A DNA stretch of 50,059 bases from Winogradskyella sp. GTDB taxonomy: Bacteria > Bacteroidota > Bacteroidia > Flavobacteriales > Flavobacteriaceae. This document shows positions 38,301 through 47,678 of the stretch, in pieces. Numbering within the stretch: position 1 is the first letter of the stretch; each line of letters begins with the position of its first letter. The notes below the pieces were generated by a model. It had not been told where the DNA came from and did no database searches. It was given only the letters and a program-made list of their open reading frames with translations. The stretch covers positions 1 to 50,059 of the forward strand of contig JASBSA010000025.1 in NCBI GenBank assembly GCA_030149175.1, given 5' to 3'. A program made the translations under genes and the position numbers.

Positions 38301-40103
38301 GGAGATTTTAATGATACTGGAGAAAAAGTATTTGAAGTTGGTGCAAATCAGACTACACCTGTTAGCGGTTCTTTTTCAGTACCAGTTTCTGCTAGTACAG
38401 GAAATACTAGAATGAGAGTTATAATGGCATATTATAATTCTTCGGGAACGGTACAAAATGACCCTTGTGATAATTTCCAATACGGAGAAGTAGAAGACTA
38501 TGATGTCTTTTTATATGACGGTCTTTTATATACTAATTCTACATGGTATCCAAGTGCACCTTCTGACCTTACAGGATCCGATAATGTTACCATTTTAGAT
38601 GGAACTTATAATATTACTTCCGATATCGCTGTAAATAATGTTACAGTAGCATCAGGTGCAACATTAAATGTAAGTAAAGAAAACGCTATAACTGTTAATG
38701 GTAATATTAGCAATAGCGGAGAATTTGTAATGAATTCAGACTCAAATGAATTTTCAAGCCTTTTATTAACAGGAAGTGCTTCTGATAATTTACAATACAA
38801 CCGTCATGTCAATTCAGTCGCTAACAGAAACGATTTAATAGCAGCACCTTTTAACGGAGAGACTTTTGTAGATTTTATATCAAATAATTCAAATATTGTA
38901 TCAAATACTGGTGCAACACTTTACCTGTTTGGTCCTTTTGATAAAACAACGAGTGATTACTTAACGTATTCTAATACAGAAATAAGTACTTTAGATGCTG
39001 GTAAAGGATATAAAGCAGCTTCTACAGACAATGGCACATTTACATTTACTGGATCACCAACAACTGGTGCTTTAAATGTTCCTATCCTAAAAACTGGTTC
39101 GGCTTATGAAATCTGGAATTTAATAGGAAATCCTTATCCTTCTTATATAAGATTAGATGATTTCTTGACTGCTAACATAACTCAATTTGACGCCTCAACT
39201 GCCGCTATCTATGGTTATGATGCAGACAATTCTAATGGTAGTTATTGGACAATCTGGAATTTTGCATATGCTGCCGCTAATCCAAACACACTAATAGCTC
39301 CTGGACAAGGTTTCTTTGTATCTTCAAAAGATGGTGGAGGCACTGTTTCATTTACGTCTTCTATGCAGACTTCAGGAAACTCTGATGATTTCATTGCTGG
39401 CAGAAGTAATAACACAACACCAGAGCTTGGAAGCATTGTATTAAACACCGTTGATAAAAGTTTCAGCACAGATTTATATTTTATAAATAATGCATCTTTA
39501 GGTCTAGATGTTGGTTATGACGCAAGTCATTTTGATGGTGCACCAACTGATTTTGCCATCTATTCTGAATTAGTTAACGATAACAATGGAAAAGACATGG
39601 CAATACAAGCCATAAGCTTTGACGATGCAAACAACAATACCATTATTCCTTTAGGAGTAAATGCTAATGCAGGAGAGCAAGCTACAATTAGCTTAACAAA
39701 TTCTAACATTAACGTTAACATATACCTTGAAGATGTTGTTACAAATACATTTACACTTTTAAATACATCAGATTACACTTTTACGCCTGTATCAAATATA
39801 TCTGATACCGGAAGATTCTATTTAAGATTTGACACACCTTCATTATCAACAAGTGAATCAAGTTTGGATGTCTTACAAGTGTATAGTAATTATGGCAATG
39901 AACAAATTGTTATAAAAGGATTACTAACTACTGATGCAGATGCAAAGCTATTTGATATACAAGGTAGACAAATATTTAGCGATGTGCTAAAGAATGGAAG
40001 TACCATAAATACCATTGATACAGCTAATTTAAGTGCTGGCGTATATATGGTAAAAATCTCTGATGGAATTTTAAGTATATCTAAAAAAGTAATCATTAAG
40101 TAA
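35367..40103 (+). CDS. Secreted M14 zinc carboxypeptidase with FnIII, GEVED and T9SS sorting domain
   Basis: HSREVSA (Zn ligands), NPDG, VDLNRNFDYYWG, WNHSYANSVPHPYG, TPEHGS (catalytic Glu); FnIII, GEVED (FQYGEVEDYDV), C-term T9SS-type sequence LFDIQGRQIF...LSAGVYMVKIS...KKVIIK. Confidence 0.92.
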   Translation: MRKTTYFISLLFFVVLNSYAQENYSRIKILNPSQETINIIASNGIDLSCGSHHDHQELILELSQNDIDLLVEDNIQFSTIIDDVSSFYTQRAQSTMHRRTRAPKKNKTNNIMSKSISSVVQDNIIQYYGSSEIDFVEPQNFPDVNSLSMGGCLTLSQMKDQLDAMYAYSQTNSLDIISQKANASSTGQKTWGNPTNNFPNPQNNGPSTYSGTGSTRWNPETIWYVRITGNESTTPEGTKPQMLFTSMIHSREVSALMNNIYFMWYLLENYNTDPAIKELVDNNELYFVPVVNPDGLRYNEVTNPSGGGMQRKNLRPYSGTTNPSRGVDLNRNFDYYWGLNGIGSSGTSTSGTYRGPSPESEPETQIMVDFITSRNFKSAVWNHSYANSVPHPYGGDPNANTDREDEYYRWHEEMTRYNRYLYGATIFYESNGLPDDWMVGGSPDNNGSTGLNAYGQSIIATTPEHGSSSDGFWPSRSNIVPIAKRSMRISLGTAYYGGKYAKLHDLTQSNITTTSNVELDFGIERIGQTPSDFSVTVTPISSNITTASPVTVTASGIQINTTTNSYRNQTEVTALIDLDPSIAANDKIEYNVKFSNDDGVIYEANFVKYYQPTVLFSNSPDTDGLTGWTQSGGWSTTSSDAYSGSTSINTGTYSTNATKTLTTTNSFDFSNSNEVLIQFYSKWDIERNYDYVEVLGSPDGGSNWVSLSGKYTKPEATSTTTNHDNKSSSYSTFQSGSSGNIYDGDRMDNWVMEEFVIDDSYSTLLNSNDVRIRFRFRTDALNVNESYTTTNDGYFIDDFKIISLQIPCETTVPTNLAANSITASTAEITWDNIPSATYDLRYRETGSPSWTEFTDITGASYSLTGLNITTDYEVQVRSRCVSSTSAYSASENFTTTDLVYCTAGGSTIADEFIGGVSLNGTLNDTSGSTSSGYSDFTGSSIFEPIQVGSTGNSLSITKIWTGSQFNEAVSVWIDFNRDGDFNDTGEKVFEVGANQTTPVSGSFSVPVSASTGNTRMRVIMAYYNSSGTVQNDPCDNFQYGEVEDYDVFLYDGLLYTNSTWYPSAPSDLTGSDNVTILDGTYNITSDIAVNNVTVASGATLNVSKENAITVNGNISNSGEFVMNSDSNEFSSLLLTGSASDNLQYNRHVNSVANRNDLIAAPFNGETFVDFISNNSNIVSNTGATLYLFGPFDKTTSDYLTYSNTEISTLDAGKGYKAASTDNGTFTFTGSPTTGALNVPILKTGSAYEIWNLIGNPYPSYIRLDDFLTANITQFDASTAAIYGYDADNSNGSYWTIWNFAYAAANPNTLIAPGQGFFVSSKDGGGTVSFTSSMQTSGNSDDFIAGRSNNTTPELGSIVLNTVDKSFSTDLYFINNASLGLDVGYDASHFDGAPTDFAIYSELVNDNNGKDMAIQAISFDDANNNTIIPLGVNANAGEQATISLTNSNINVNIYLEDVVTNTFTLLNTSDYTFTPVSNISDTGRFYLRFDTPSLSTSESSLDVLQVYSNYGNEQIVIKGLLTTDADAKLFDIQGRQIFSDVLKNGSTINTIDTANLSAGVYMVKISDGILSISKKVIIK

Positions 40104-40117
40104 AATCTTATACTTTT

Positions 40118-40153
40118 AAAAAAAGCCGAAGACAAATTCTTCGGCTTTTTTTA
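40118..40153 (+). terminator. Rho-independent terminator
   Basis: AAAAAGCCGAAGA-caaat-TCTTCGGCTTTTTTT. Confidence 0.9.
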
Positions 40154-40215
40154 TAGAAAATTGACAAAATGAATAAACAGCTAGAAACTTTTTTAATATA
40201 AAATTCTTACATAAA

Positions 40216-40243
40216 ATGCATTTCGTCGAATATTTTTGCATTT
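40216..40243 (+). promoter_or_regulatory. T9SS-gene upstream motif, copy 2, overlapping a TAnnTTTG-type -7 element
   Basis: ATGCATTTCGTCGAATATTTTTGCATTT; starts 88 nt upstream of the ATG; contains TATTTTTG. Confidence 0.6.
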
Positions 40244-40303
40244 AAAAGATATAAACACTATGTTTGAAGCATAATTTTAGTCCCAAACTAAACTTAACCG
40301 CTT

Positions 40304-43300
40304 ATGAAAACTTTTACTTTAACCTTCAAAGGTTGTATACTACTTGTATTGACCTTCATGTTATCAACCTCTGCATTTGCGCAGTATTGTTCGTCAAATG
40401 GAAATAGCACAGCTGATGAATATATTAGCAGGTTTCAACTTAACACAATAGATAATTCATCAGGCGTTGGAACGACTAGCACAGGGTACTCAAACTTTAC
40501 GGCTATATCAACAGATTTAGACCTATCGACTAATTACACATTTACAATAACACCCACATGGACGGGAACTATATATGCTGAAGGCTATTCCATTTGGATA
40601 GATTACAACCAAGATGGTGACTTTTCCGATGCAGGAGAACAAGTTTACACTCGATCGGCAACAACGGCAACACCAATTACCAGTAACTTTACAGTTCCTG
40701 TTACTGCAACCTCAGGAAATACAAGGCTAAGGGTATCTATGAAGTATAATGGCATACCTACACAATGTGAGGTTTTTAGCTATGGAGAAGTAGAAGATTA
40801 CACTGTTAATATAGTTGCTAGCTCGCCTTTACAAGAAATAAATATTACGGGTAACACTAATGATATTAACGACGGTGATACCACACCACAAGTTGCAGAT
40901 GGTACTGACTTTGGTAATATAGATATTGCTGGCGGAACAAATGCAAATTCATTTGTCATAGAAAATTTAGGAGGTTTAAATGACTTAAATTTAACAGGTT
41001 CATCACCATATGTAACCATCTCTGGCGCAAATGCAGCAGACTTCTCTGTTACCACAATACCTTCAAATACAATAACAGCAGGAAGCAATACAAGTTTTAC
41101 GATTACCTTTAACCCTAGTGCAGTAGGACTTAGAACAGCAACTTTAACAATTGCTAACGACGACTCAGACGAAAATCCTTACAATTTTAATATTCAAGGA
41201 ACTGGTATCATACCTCCTCCATGTGGGTCTACAGTTCTACATACAGCAGATTTTGAATCTGGTTTAGATGGTTGGACGTCTGGTGGTGTTGATGCAAGTA
41301 GGGTGAACAATGCTACGTGGTCTTATGGAGGTAGCTATAGCTTACGTGTTAGGGATGACGACCCAACGGGATCAGCTTCATCTTTTGATTCACCAGCATT
41401 CGATTTGTCAAATTACGATAAAGTAGATTTTAAATTCTTCTTTGCACCAAATAGTATGGAATCTACATATAGTGGTTCAACCAAAAACACCTTTGAAGAC
41501 TTTATGATAGAATATAGTGATGATAATGGTGCTACATGGACCACTGTACAAGCGTATGAAAGTGGTCAGATAGTCCATAAAAATGCTGACTTTGAAACCT
41601 CTTCTTCAGCAATATTTTATGGTAGAATCGTTACCCTAAAAAGTTCGGACTATTCATTTCCAGCGGCTACCACATCTCGTTTTAGAATACGTTGTGATGC
41701 CAGTGCTGATGATGACCAAGTTTATATTGACAACATTACCATAACTGGTGTTAGTTATTGTACTCCAACTGAAGCACCAGGTGGAGTAACCAGTAATCTA
41801 GATCTTTGGCTTAAAGCTGATATGGTAGATGGTGTTAATGAAAATTCTGATGGCTCATTAGTCTCTGAATGGTACGATAATGGTAAGGGGAATCATGCGT
41901 CTTCTATGGTAAATGGCTTAAGTCCAATTTATAGAAACAATACGACTCGTAATTTCAATTTTAACCCGGTTATAGATTTCGAGAATGATAATACTACAGC
42001 AAATAGAGATTTAACATATATAATAAATGATGGTAGTAGACATGAGCTGACCGGTACAGGTGGATTTAACAGTACTGATATGTTTGTAGTCATTATTCCC
42101 GACCCTACAATTACCACAACCATGATTCCGTTAGATACATTTACAAGTACTGATCCTTCTACACCAGACATACAAACAGAAGATGTTACAGGGTTTGGTT
42201 ATGGAGGATATAGTGCAAGATTTACTGGCGAGTATTTTGCTTATTGTTTAGGAGTAACTTCAGGTACTTCTGGGGGACCAGGTTACGGTAGAGCTGATAC
42301 ATCTGGTAGCAATAATTATAACCAAATAGGTATAGTAAACATTAGGCATGATGCAACCGACACTGGTGTAGAGCTATACCTTAACTCCAATCAAGTTGGT
42401 GACACTACTAATGATGCTGCCGATTTTTCAACAGTTAACAATACCAAATATTGGTTAGGAAGAAGTCAATATTGGAATGGTAGTTTTGATGGTAGAATTG
42501 CTGAGGTCATTACCTATTCTGCTACAAACAACGACGGAGACTTAACACAAGCTAGAAACAGAATCCAATCCTACTTAGCTATTAAATACGGTATTACTCT
42601 TGGTATTAACGGTACATCACAAGATTATGTAGATAGCGATGGTACGGTTATTTGGGATCAATCTGCTAATTCAGGCTATAACTATGACATTGCAGGTATT
42701 GGAAGAGATGATGCCTCTGAACTTAACCAAAAACAATCAAGAAGCGTTAATGATGCTACCGACGGCACTGGTAGGATTCAAGGTGTAATAACCATGGGAC
42801 TAACAGACATATACGATACCAACTCTGAAAACAAAAATCTTAATGCAACATCATTCGGTGATAAAGAATTTTTAATGTGGGGAAGTAATGGTGCTGATCT
42901 AAACCTTGCAGCATCAACAATTACTGTTAATATGAGTGCAGGCATATCACCTGCTTTAACAACAAATGTAACTTTTACCGGTATGCAACGCATTTGGAAA
43001 GTTGTAGAAAATGGTGGTGACATTCCAACAGTTAAGGTGAGAATTCCTCAAGATGCCATAAGAAACATTTCACCTCCAGGTAATTATTATATGTTTATTT
43101 CTAGTACTGGTGTTTTTGATCCAACCGCAGATTATAGAGTTATGACAGCTGATGGTAGCGGTAACTTAGAAGCTGAATACGACTTTGACGGCACTAAATA
43201 TATTACGTTTGGTTATGCACCACAAGTTGAAGTTGTTCGTTCCGTATACTTTGATGGATCTGTTGACTACATTGATGTAGAGGACAATTTAGATTTAGAC

Positions 43301-45790
43301 CCAACTGGTTTTACACTTTCAGCATGGATAAAACGCGATGCTGCAGATAGTGGCACAAAATCCATAATGTCTAAACGACCTACTTCATTTACTGAAGGTT
43401 ACGACTTAAGAATTTTAGATGATAATAGAATTCAGATACGCTGGATTAACGGCGTTACACAAACTAGAACAACCAATACATCTGTACCTGATGACGAATG
43501 GCATCATGTAGCAGTTATTTATAATGGAACAACTGTTTTTATTTATATAGATGGCGTTTTAGATACTTTTGCCGATAGAACTCCTCCTGCTGACACCACC
43601 AACTCTTTTTTAATTGCCGCAGCCGGTAAAGGTTCAACTACTTCTCATTTTAGAGGAAATATAGATGAAGTACGTGTTTGGGACACAGCATTAACAGAAG
43701 ATCAATTACGTTTTGTAATGAATCAGGAAATTGAAGATAATGCTGGCCAAGTAATGGGTAAAGTCTTACCTACTTCTATTACCAGAAATGATATTAATGC
43801 TATACCATGGAGTGATTTAGCAGGCTACTACCCTATGTCTGTTTACACTTATACAAACACAGACGATGCTTCAGGAAACGGTAACCAAGGTGCGTTAAGA
43901 AACTTAGACACCGTTGATAGACAAACAGCTCCATTACCTTACGAGTCTACTCAAAATGGAGATTGGGACACCAACTCAACCTGGACCAACGGAAGCGTAC
44001 AATACATTCCTGGTTCCGCATCCACAGTAAACAGTAATATAACAATTGATTGGAACATTGTTAGAACATCTCATAACGTCACCATGGATAACAGCGCATT
44101 GCCTTCTGGCAATAATGAAAACAGAACTGTGCTCGGACTTTATGTTGATGCTAATGAGTTAACTTTAAATGGTGACAATGCCACAAATACTGGTAATGGT
44201 CTAACAGTGTCTCATTATCTAAGTTTAACAGGTAAGATTGACTTAGAAGGTGATTCCCAGTTAATTCAAACAGAAGACAGTGACTTACTAGTTGCAGTAA
44301 ATGGTGAGCTTGAAAAAGATCAACAAGGCACTGCAGACACTTATACTTATAATTACTGGTCTGCTCCTGTTGGTGATATAGATATTGCAACCAATAACTA
44401 CCGTTACTCAGTACAAGATGTAATGTTTGATGGCACAAACCCTGTGAATTTTTCAGGGTCTGGCTACAACGGTGCTGCAACAAACCCTATCAGAATTGCG
44501 GATTACTGGATTTGGAAATTCGCTAACCTTCCAAGTGACGATTACTCTGCTTGGCAACATGTAAGACGCACAGGAACAATATATGCTGGTGAAGGCTTTA
44601 CTATGAAAGGTCCAGACACTGGAGGCATTTTAGACGATCAAAATTATGTCTTCTTAGGAAAGCCAAATAACGGAGACATTAGTTTAACCATAAATAACGG
44701 TAATGATTATTTAGTAGGCAACCCTTATGCTTCTGCATTAGATGCTGATGAGTTTATCTTTGACAACCCTAACACTACTGGTGCGCTTCAGTTTTGGGAA
44801 CATTGGGGAGGTGGTTCTCACATCTTACAAGAATACCAAGGTGGTTATGCTGTATACAACCTTTCCGGTGGTGTACCAGCACCAGCACCAGACCCAGATG
44901 TGGCACAAGTTGGAGTAGGTACTAAAACACCTGGAAGATATGTACCTGTGAGTCAAGGATTCTTTGTAACTGGTATAAGCGCCGGAACAATAAACTTTGA
45001 AAACGATCAGCGTGCATTTACTAAAGAAGGTGGTAGTTCATCAGTATTTATGAGAACAACTAATTCTTCAAACACTCAAAGCAATAATGAAGATGCAGAT
45101 GACAGAATGAAGTTTAGAATTGGCTACAGAGCTAGTAATACTTTGCACTTACAAAGAGAACTTCTATTAACAATAGATGAAAGTGCGACTGTAGGTGTTG
45201 ATTGGGCTTTTGATGCACATTTAAACGAAGATCAGACAGACGATATGTTCTGGATGATTGGAGATGAAAAATTCATCATTCAGGCTAATGATAATGCTAA
45301 TTTAAGCACAGTTTATCCTTTAGGTGTTAAAACTAGTATTGATGGTATAAACAGCTTTACTATTAATGCCCTAGAGAATGTACCAGATGCTGTTAATATC
45401 TACTTACATGATAAAGCATTAAGCATATTCCATGATTTAAGAGTTAGCGATTACGAAATCTTCCTAACCGAAGGTGAGTATTTAGATCGTTTTGAAATCA
45501 CGTTTAAAATCATGGCTGGTTCACTTGGAATAGATGACGAAAACATCACCAGTCTAGATGTATTATACTCTAATGACAAAGAGAAAATCGTATTAATAAA
45601 TCCTAACCTAGTAGACGTAAAATCTATAGAACTATTTAATATGCTCGGACAATCTGTCCAAAAAATTGAAAGTATTTCAGAGAGCGGTTACTCTGAATAT
45701 GACGTTAAGAATTTAAGCACTGGAACTTATGTAATTAAGTTATATACTGTAAGCGGTTCAGTATCGACTAAGAAAGTTTTAGTAAAGTAA
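40304..45790 (+). CDS. Giant secreted multidomain protein (GEVED, choice-of-anchor-D-like, LamG/concanavalin) with T9SS sorting domain
   Basis: Signal peptide; WIDYNQDGDFSDAGEQVYT...FSYGEVEDYTV (GEVED), FVIENLGGLNDL...NPSAVGLRTATLTIANDDSDENPYNFNIQGTG (HYDIN/ASPM-like), YFDGSVDYIDVEDNLDLDPTGFTLSAWIKR (LamG), C-term LSTGTYVIKLYTVSGSVSTKKVLVK. Confidence 0.9.
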   Translation: MKTFTLTFKGCILLVLTFMLSTSAFAQYCSSNGNSTADEYISRFQLNTIDNSSGVGTTSTGYSNFTAISTDLDLSTNYTFTITPTWTGTIYAEGYSIWIDYNQDGDFSDAGEQVYTRSATTATPITSNFTVPVTATSGNTRLRVSMKYNGIPTQCEVFSYGEVEDYTVNIVASSPLQEINITGNTNDINDGDTTPQVADGTDFGNIDIAGGTNANSFVIENLGGLNDLNLTGSSPYVTISGANAADFSVTTIPSNTITAGSNTSFTITFNPSAVGLRTATLTIANDDSDENPYNFNIQGTGIIPPPCGSTVLHTADFESGLDGWTSGGVDASRVNNATWSYGGSYSLRVRDDDPTGSASSFDSPAFDLSNYDKVDFKFFFAPNSMESTYSGSTKNTFEDFMIEYSDDNGATWTTVQAYESGQIVHKNADFETSSSAIFYGRIVTLKSSDYSFPAATTSRFRIRCDASADDDQVYIDNITITGVSYCTPTEAPGGVTSNLDLWLKADMVDGVNENSDGSLVSEWYDNGKGNHASSMVNGLSPIYRNNTTRNFNFNPVIDFENDNTTANRDLTYIINDGSRHELTGTGGFNSTDMFVVIIPDPTITTTMIPLDTFTSTDPSTPDIQTEDVTGFGYGGYSARFTGEYFAYCLGVTSGTSGGPGYGRADTSGSNNYNQIGIVNIRHDATDTGVELYLNSNQVGDTTNDAADFSTVNNTKYWLGRSQYWNGSFDGRIAEVITYSATNNDGDLTQARNRIQSYLAIKYGITLGINGTSQDYVDSDGTVIWDQSANSGYNYDIAGIGRDDASELNQKQSRSVNDATDGTGRIQGVITMGLTDIYDTNSENKNLNATSFGDKEFLMWGSNGADLNLAASTITVNMSAGISPALTTNVTFTGMQRIWKVVENGGDIPTVKVRIPQDAIRNISPPGNYYMFISSTGVFDPTADYRVMTADGSGNLEAEYDFDGTKYITFGYAPQVEVVRSVYFDGSVDYIDVEDNLDLDPTGFTLSAWIKRDAADSGTKSIMSKRPTSFTEGYDLRILDDNRIQIRWINGVTQTRTTNTSVPDDEWHHVAVIYNGTTVFIYIDGVLDTFADRTPPADTTNSFLIAAAGKGSTTSHFRGNIDEVRVWDTALTEDQLRFVMNQEIEDNAGQVMGKVLPTSITRNDINAIPWSDLAGYYPMSVYTYTNTDDASGNGNQGALRNLDTVDRQTAPLPYESTQNGDWDTNSTWTNGSVQYIPGSASTVNSNITIDWNIVRTSHNVTMDNSALPSGNNENRTVLGLYVDANELTLNGDNATNTGNGLTVSHYLSLTGKIDLEGDSQLIQTEDSDLLVAVNGELEKDQQGTADTYTYNYWSAPVGDIDIATNNYRYSVQDVMFDGTNPVNFSGSGYNGAATNPIRIADYWIWKFANLPSDDYSAWQHVRRTGTIYAGEGFTMKGPDTGGILDDQNYVFLGKPNNGDISLTINNGNDYLVGNPYASALDADEFIFDNPNTTGALQFWEHWGGGSHILQEYQGGYAVYNLSGGVPAPAPDPDVAQVGVGTKTPGRYVPVSQGFFVTGISAGTINFENDQRAFTKEGGSSSVFMRTTNSSNTQSNNEDADDRMKFRIGYRASNTLHLQRELLLTIDESATVGVDWAFDAHLNEDQTDDMFWMIGDEKFIIQANDNANLSTVYPLGVKTSIDGINSFTINALENVPDAVNIYLHDKALSIFHDLRVSDYEIFLTEGEYLDRFEITFKIMAGSLGIDDENITSLDVLYSNDKEKIVLINPNLVDVKSIELFNMLGQSVQKIESISESGYSEYDVKNLSTGTYVIKLYTVSGSVSTKKVLVK

Positions 45791-45820
45791 TTTTGCCCCA
45801 AATCTTAAATCTTAACCACA

Positions 45821-45852
45821 AAAAAGCCCTGATTAAATCAGGGCTTTTTCTA
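45821..45852. terminator. Bidirectional terminator between convergent genes
   Basis: AAAAAGCCCTGAT-taa-ATCAGGGCTTTTT. Confidence 0.9.
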
Positions 45853-45870
45853 TTTTACATGTTTCTAAAT

Positions 45871-47508
45871 TTACTTTAATGTAGATAACAGTTCTTTAAG
45901 ATTTAATTTATGCTGGTCTCCTGTTAGCATGTTTTTAAGGGTGTAAAAACCAGAATTCATTTCCTCTACTCCTACTAAAACCACATAAGGTATATTACGA
46001 CGATTGGCATGCGTCATTTGCTTTTTCATTTTAGCATTATCAGGATATAACTCAGCTTTTACTCCATTTTGTCTCAATTGGGTTACCGCTTGTAAACAAG
46101 CCATTGCTTCTTTATCTACAAACTTGATAAAAAGTACTTTGGTTGCATCTGCATTTGTTTCTTGAAAAAGATTAAGCTCTTCTAATACCAAATAAATACG
46201 ATCTAACCCAAAGCTGATACCTACTCCACTGGTATCTGGTTTTCCAAAAATGCTGGTTAAATCATCATAACGACCTCCACCACCAATAGAGCCCATTTTT
46301 ACACCTTCTGGTGCAGCAACCTCAAAAATAGCACCTGTATAATAATTAAGTCCTCTGGCAAGTGTTACATCTAATTGAAGGTTAGCTGTTTTTAATCCTA
46401 ATTTTGAAATGGCAGCATCTATAAATTCTAATTCTTCAATGCCTTTTAGTCCAACTTCTGAAGTATTAAGTATTGATTTTAAGCTTTCTACCTGAGTACC
46501 AAAATCACCTTTTAAAGAAAATAAAGGTTGAAGTTTAGAAATACCTTCTTCTGAAATGCCTTTGCTACGCATTTCTTCTTTCACCTTCTCCTCACCTATT
46601 TTATCGAGCTTATCTAAAGCTACCGTGAAATCAATAAGTTTATCTTGAGCTCCAATAACTTCTGCAATACCAGATAAAATTTTACGGTTATTGATTTTTA
46701 TGGTCACTCCTTTTAAATCTAAAGCAGTAAACACAGCATCATAAAGCTGAACAAACTCAACTTCTTGAAACAATGATGTAGAACCAACTACATCTGCATC
46801 ACATTGGTAGAACTCTCTAAAACGGCCTTTTTGCGGACGGTCTGCACGCCAAACAGGCTGAATTTGATAACGTTTAAACGGAAATTCAATCTCATTTTGA
46901 TGCTGTACTACATAACGTGCAAAAGGCACTGTAAGGTCGTAACGAAGAGCTTTTTCTGAGATTTTAGAAGTTATATCTTTTGATTTAATATTCAAAAGTA
47001 AGTTAGCATAAATCATAGCCAATGACTTATTCCTTTCTTCTTCATTTTTTAATTTATAACTTGAATTAATGAGAGAAAACACATGTTGCAATACCTCATC
47101 AGCCGGCAAGTTGTTTAATGTTTTATTTTTGCCACTTAACCTTATTGAGTCCTTAAACTTCTCTACAAATTCAAATCTAGAATTTCTTGAATTCCAATCC
47201 GTGGTATCTTCCTTTTCTTCTATGATTTTTCGATAAAATACTTCACCTCCTCTTATTGCAATATCAATTCCCTTTCTGACTTCATCAAAATAATCACCAC
47301 TATTCAAAATTTTAAAAATCAAACGGTCACCTTCATCTCCATATTTACCCATTAAGGTTTCTGAGTTTTCAAAACTTGGAGTTTCAATCGGTTGAAATCC
47401 GTATAACTCAAATTGCTCCTTTATAATATTCATTATATAAGAACGTTTTGCAACCTCTACTGCATTAAAATCTCTGGTACCTTTTGGAATACTTGGTTTT
47501 TGCGCCAT
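45871..47508 (-). CDS. hisS: Histidyl-tRNA synthetase
   Basis: [112 protein letters not shown]. Confidence 0.97.
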   Translation of the reverse strand: MAQKPSIPKGTRDFNAVEVAKRSYIMNIIKEQFELYGFQPIETPSFENSETLMGKYGDEGDRLIFKILNSGDYFDEVRKGIDIAIRGGEVFYRKIIEEKEDTTDWNSRNSRFEFVEKFKDSIRLSGKNKTLNNLPADEVLQHVFSLINSSYKLKNEEERNKSLAMIYANLLLNIKSKDITSKISEKALRYDLTVPFARYVVQHQNEIEFPFKRYQIQPVWRADRPQKGRFREFYQCDADVVGSTSLFQEVEFVQLYDAVFTALDLKGVTIKINNRKILSGIAEVIGAQDKLIDFTVALDKLDKIGEEKVKEEMRSKGISEEGISKLQPLFSLKGDFGTQVESLKSILNTSEVGLKGIEELEFIDAAISKLGLKTANLQLDVTLARGLNYYTGAIFEVAAPEGVKMGSIGGGGRYDDLTSIFGKPDTSGVGISFGLDRIYLVLEELNLFQETNADATKVLFIKFVDKEAMACLQAVTQLRQNGVKAELYPDNAKMKKQMTHANRRNIPYVVLVGVEEMNSGFYTLKNMLTGDQHKLNLKELLSTLK

Positions 47509-47512
47509 AACA

Positions 47513-47535
47513 TTTCCTACAAAAGCAGGAATCTC
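47513..47535. repeat. Short REP-like repeat copy 1
   Basis: TTTCCTACAAAAGCAGGAATCTC; shares AAAGCAGGAATCTC with 48922-48944. Confidence 0.5.
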
Positions 47536-47678
47536 TTTTTTAGTGAAACTTCATATTTAAGTCACAAAAATATTATAATTTTTAGAGGCATACCCAAGTA
47601 ATTTTAAATTTATAGTAACTTTATGGTGTTTGGGACGTCTTATGGTTTTAAACAACCCAACTAACTATAGACACAACT

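Noticed and set aside
44151-44483. 110-aa minus-strand ORF inside the giant T9SS gene (also 20250..20597 +, 40798..41088 -, 41929..42171 -)
   Set aside because: Antisense ORFs with low-complexity composition inside well-supported CDSs; typical shadow ORFs.
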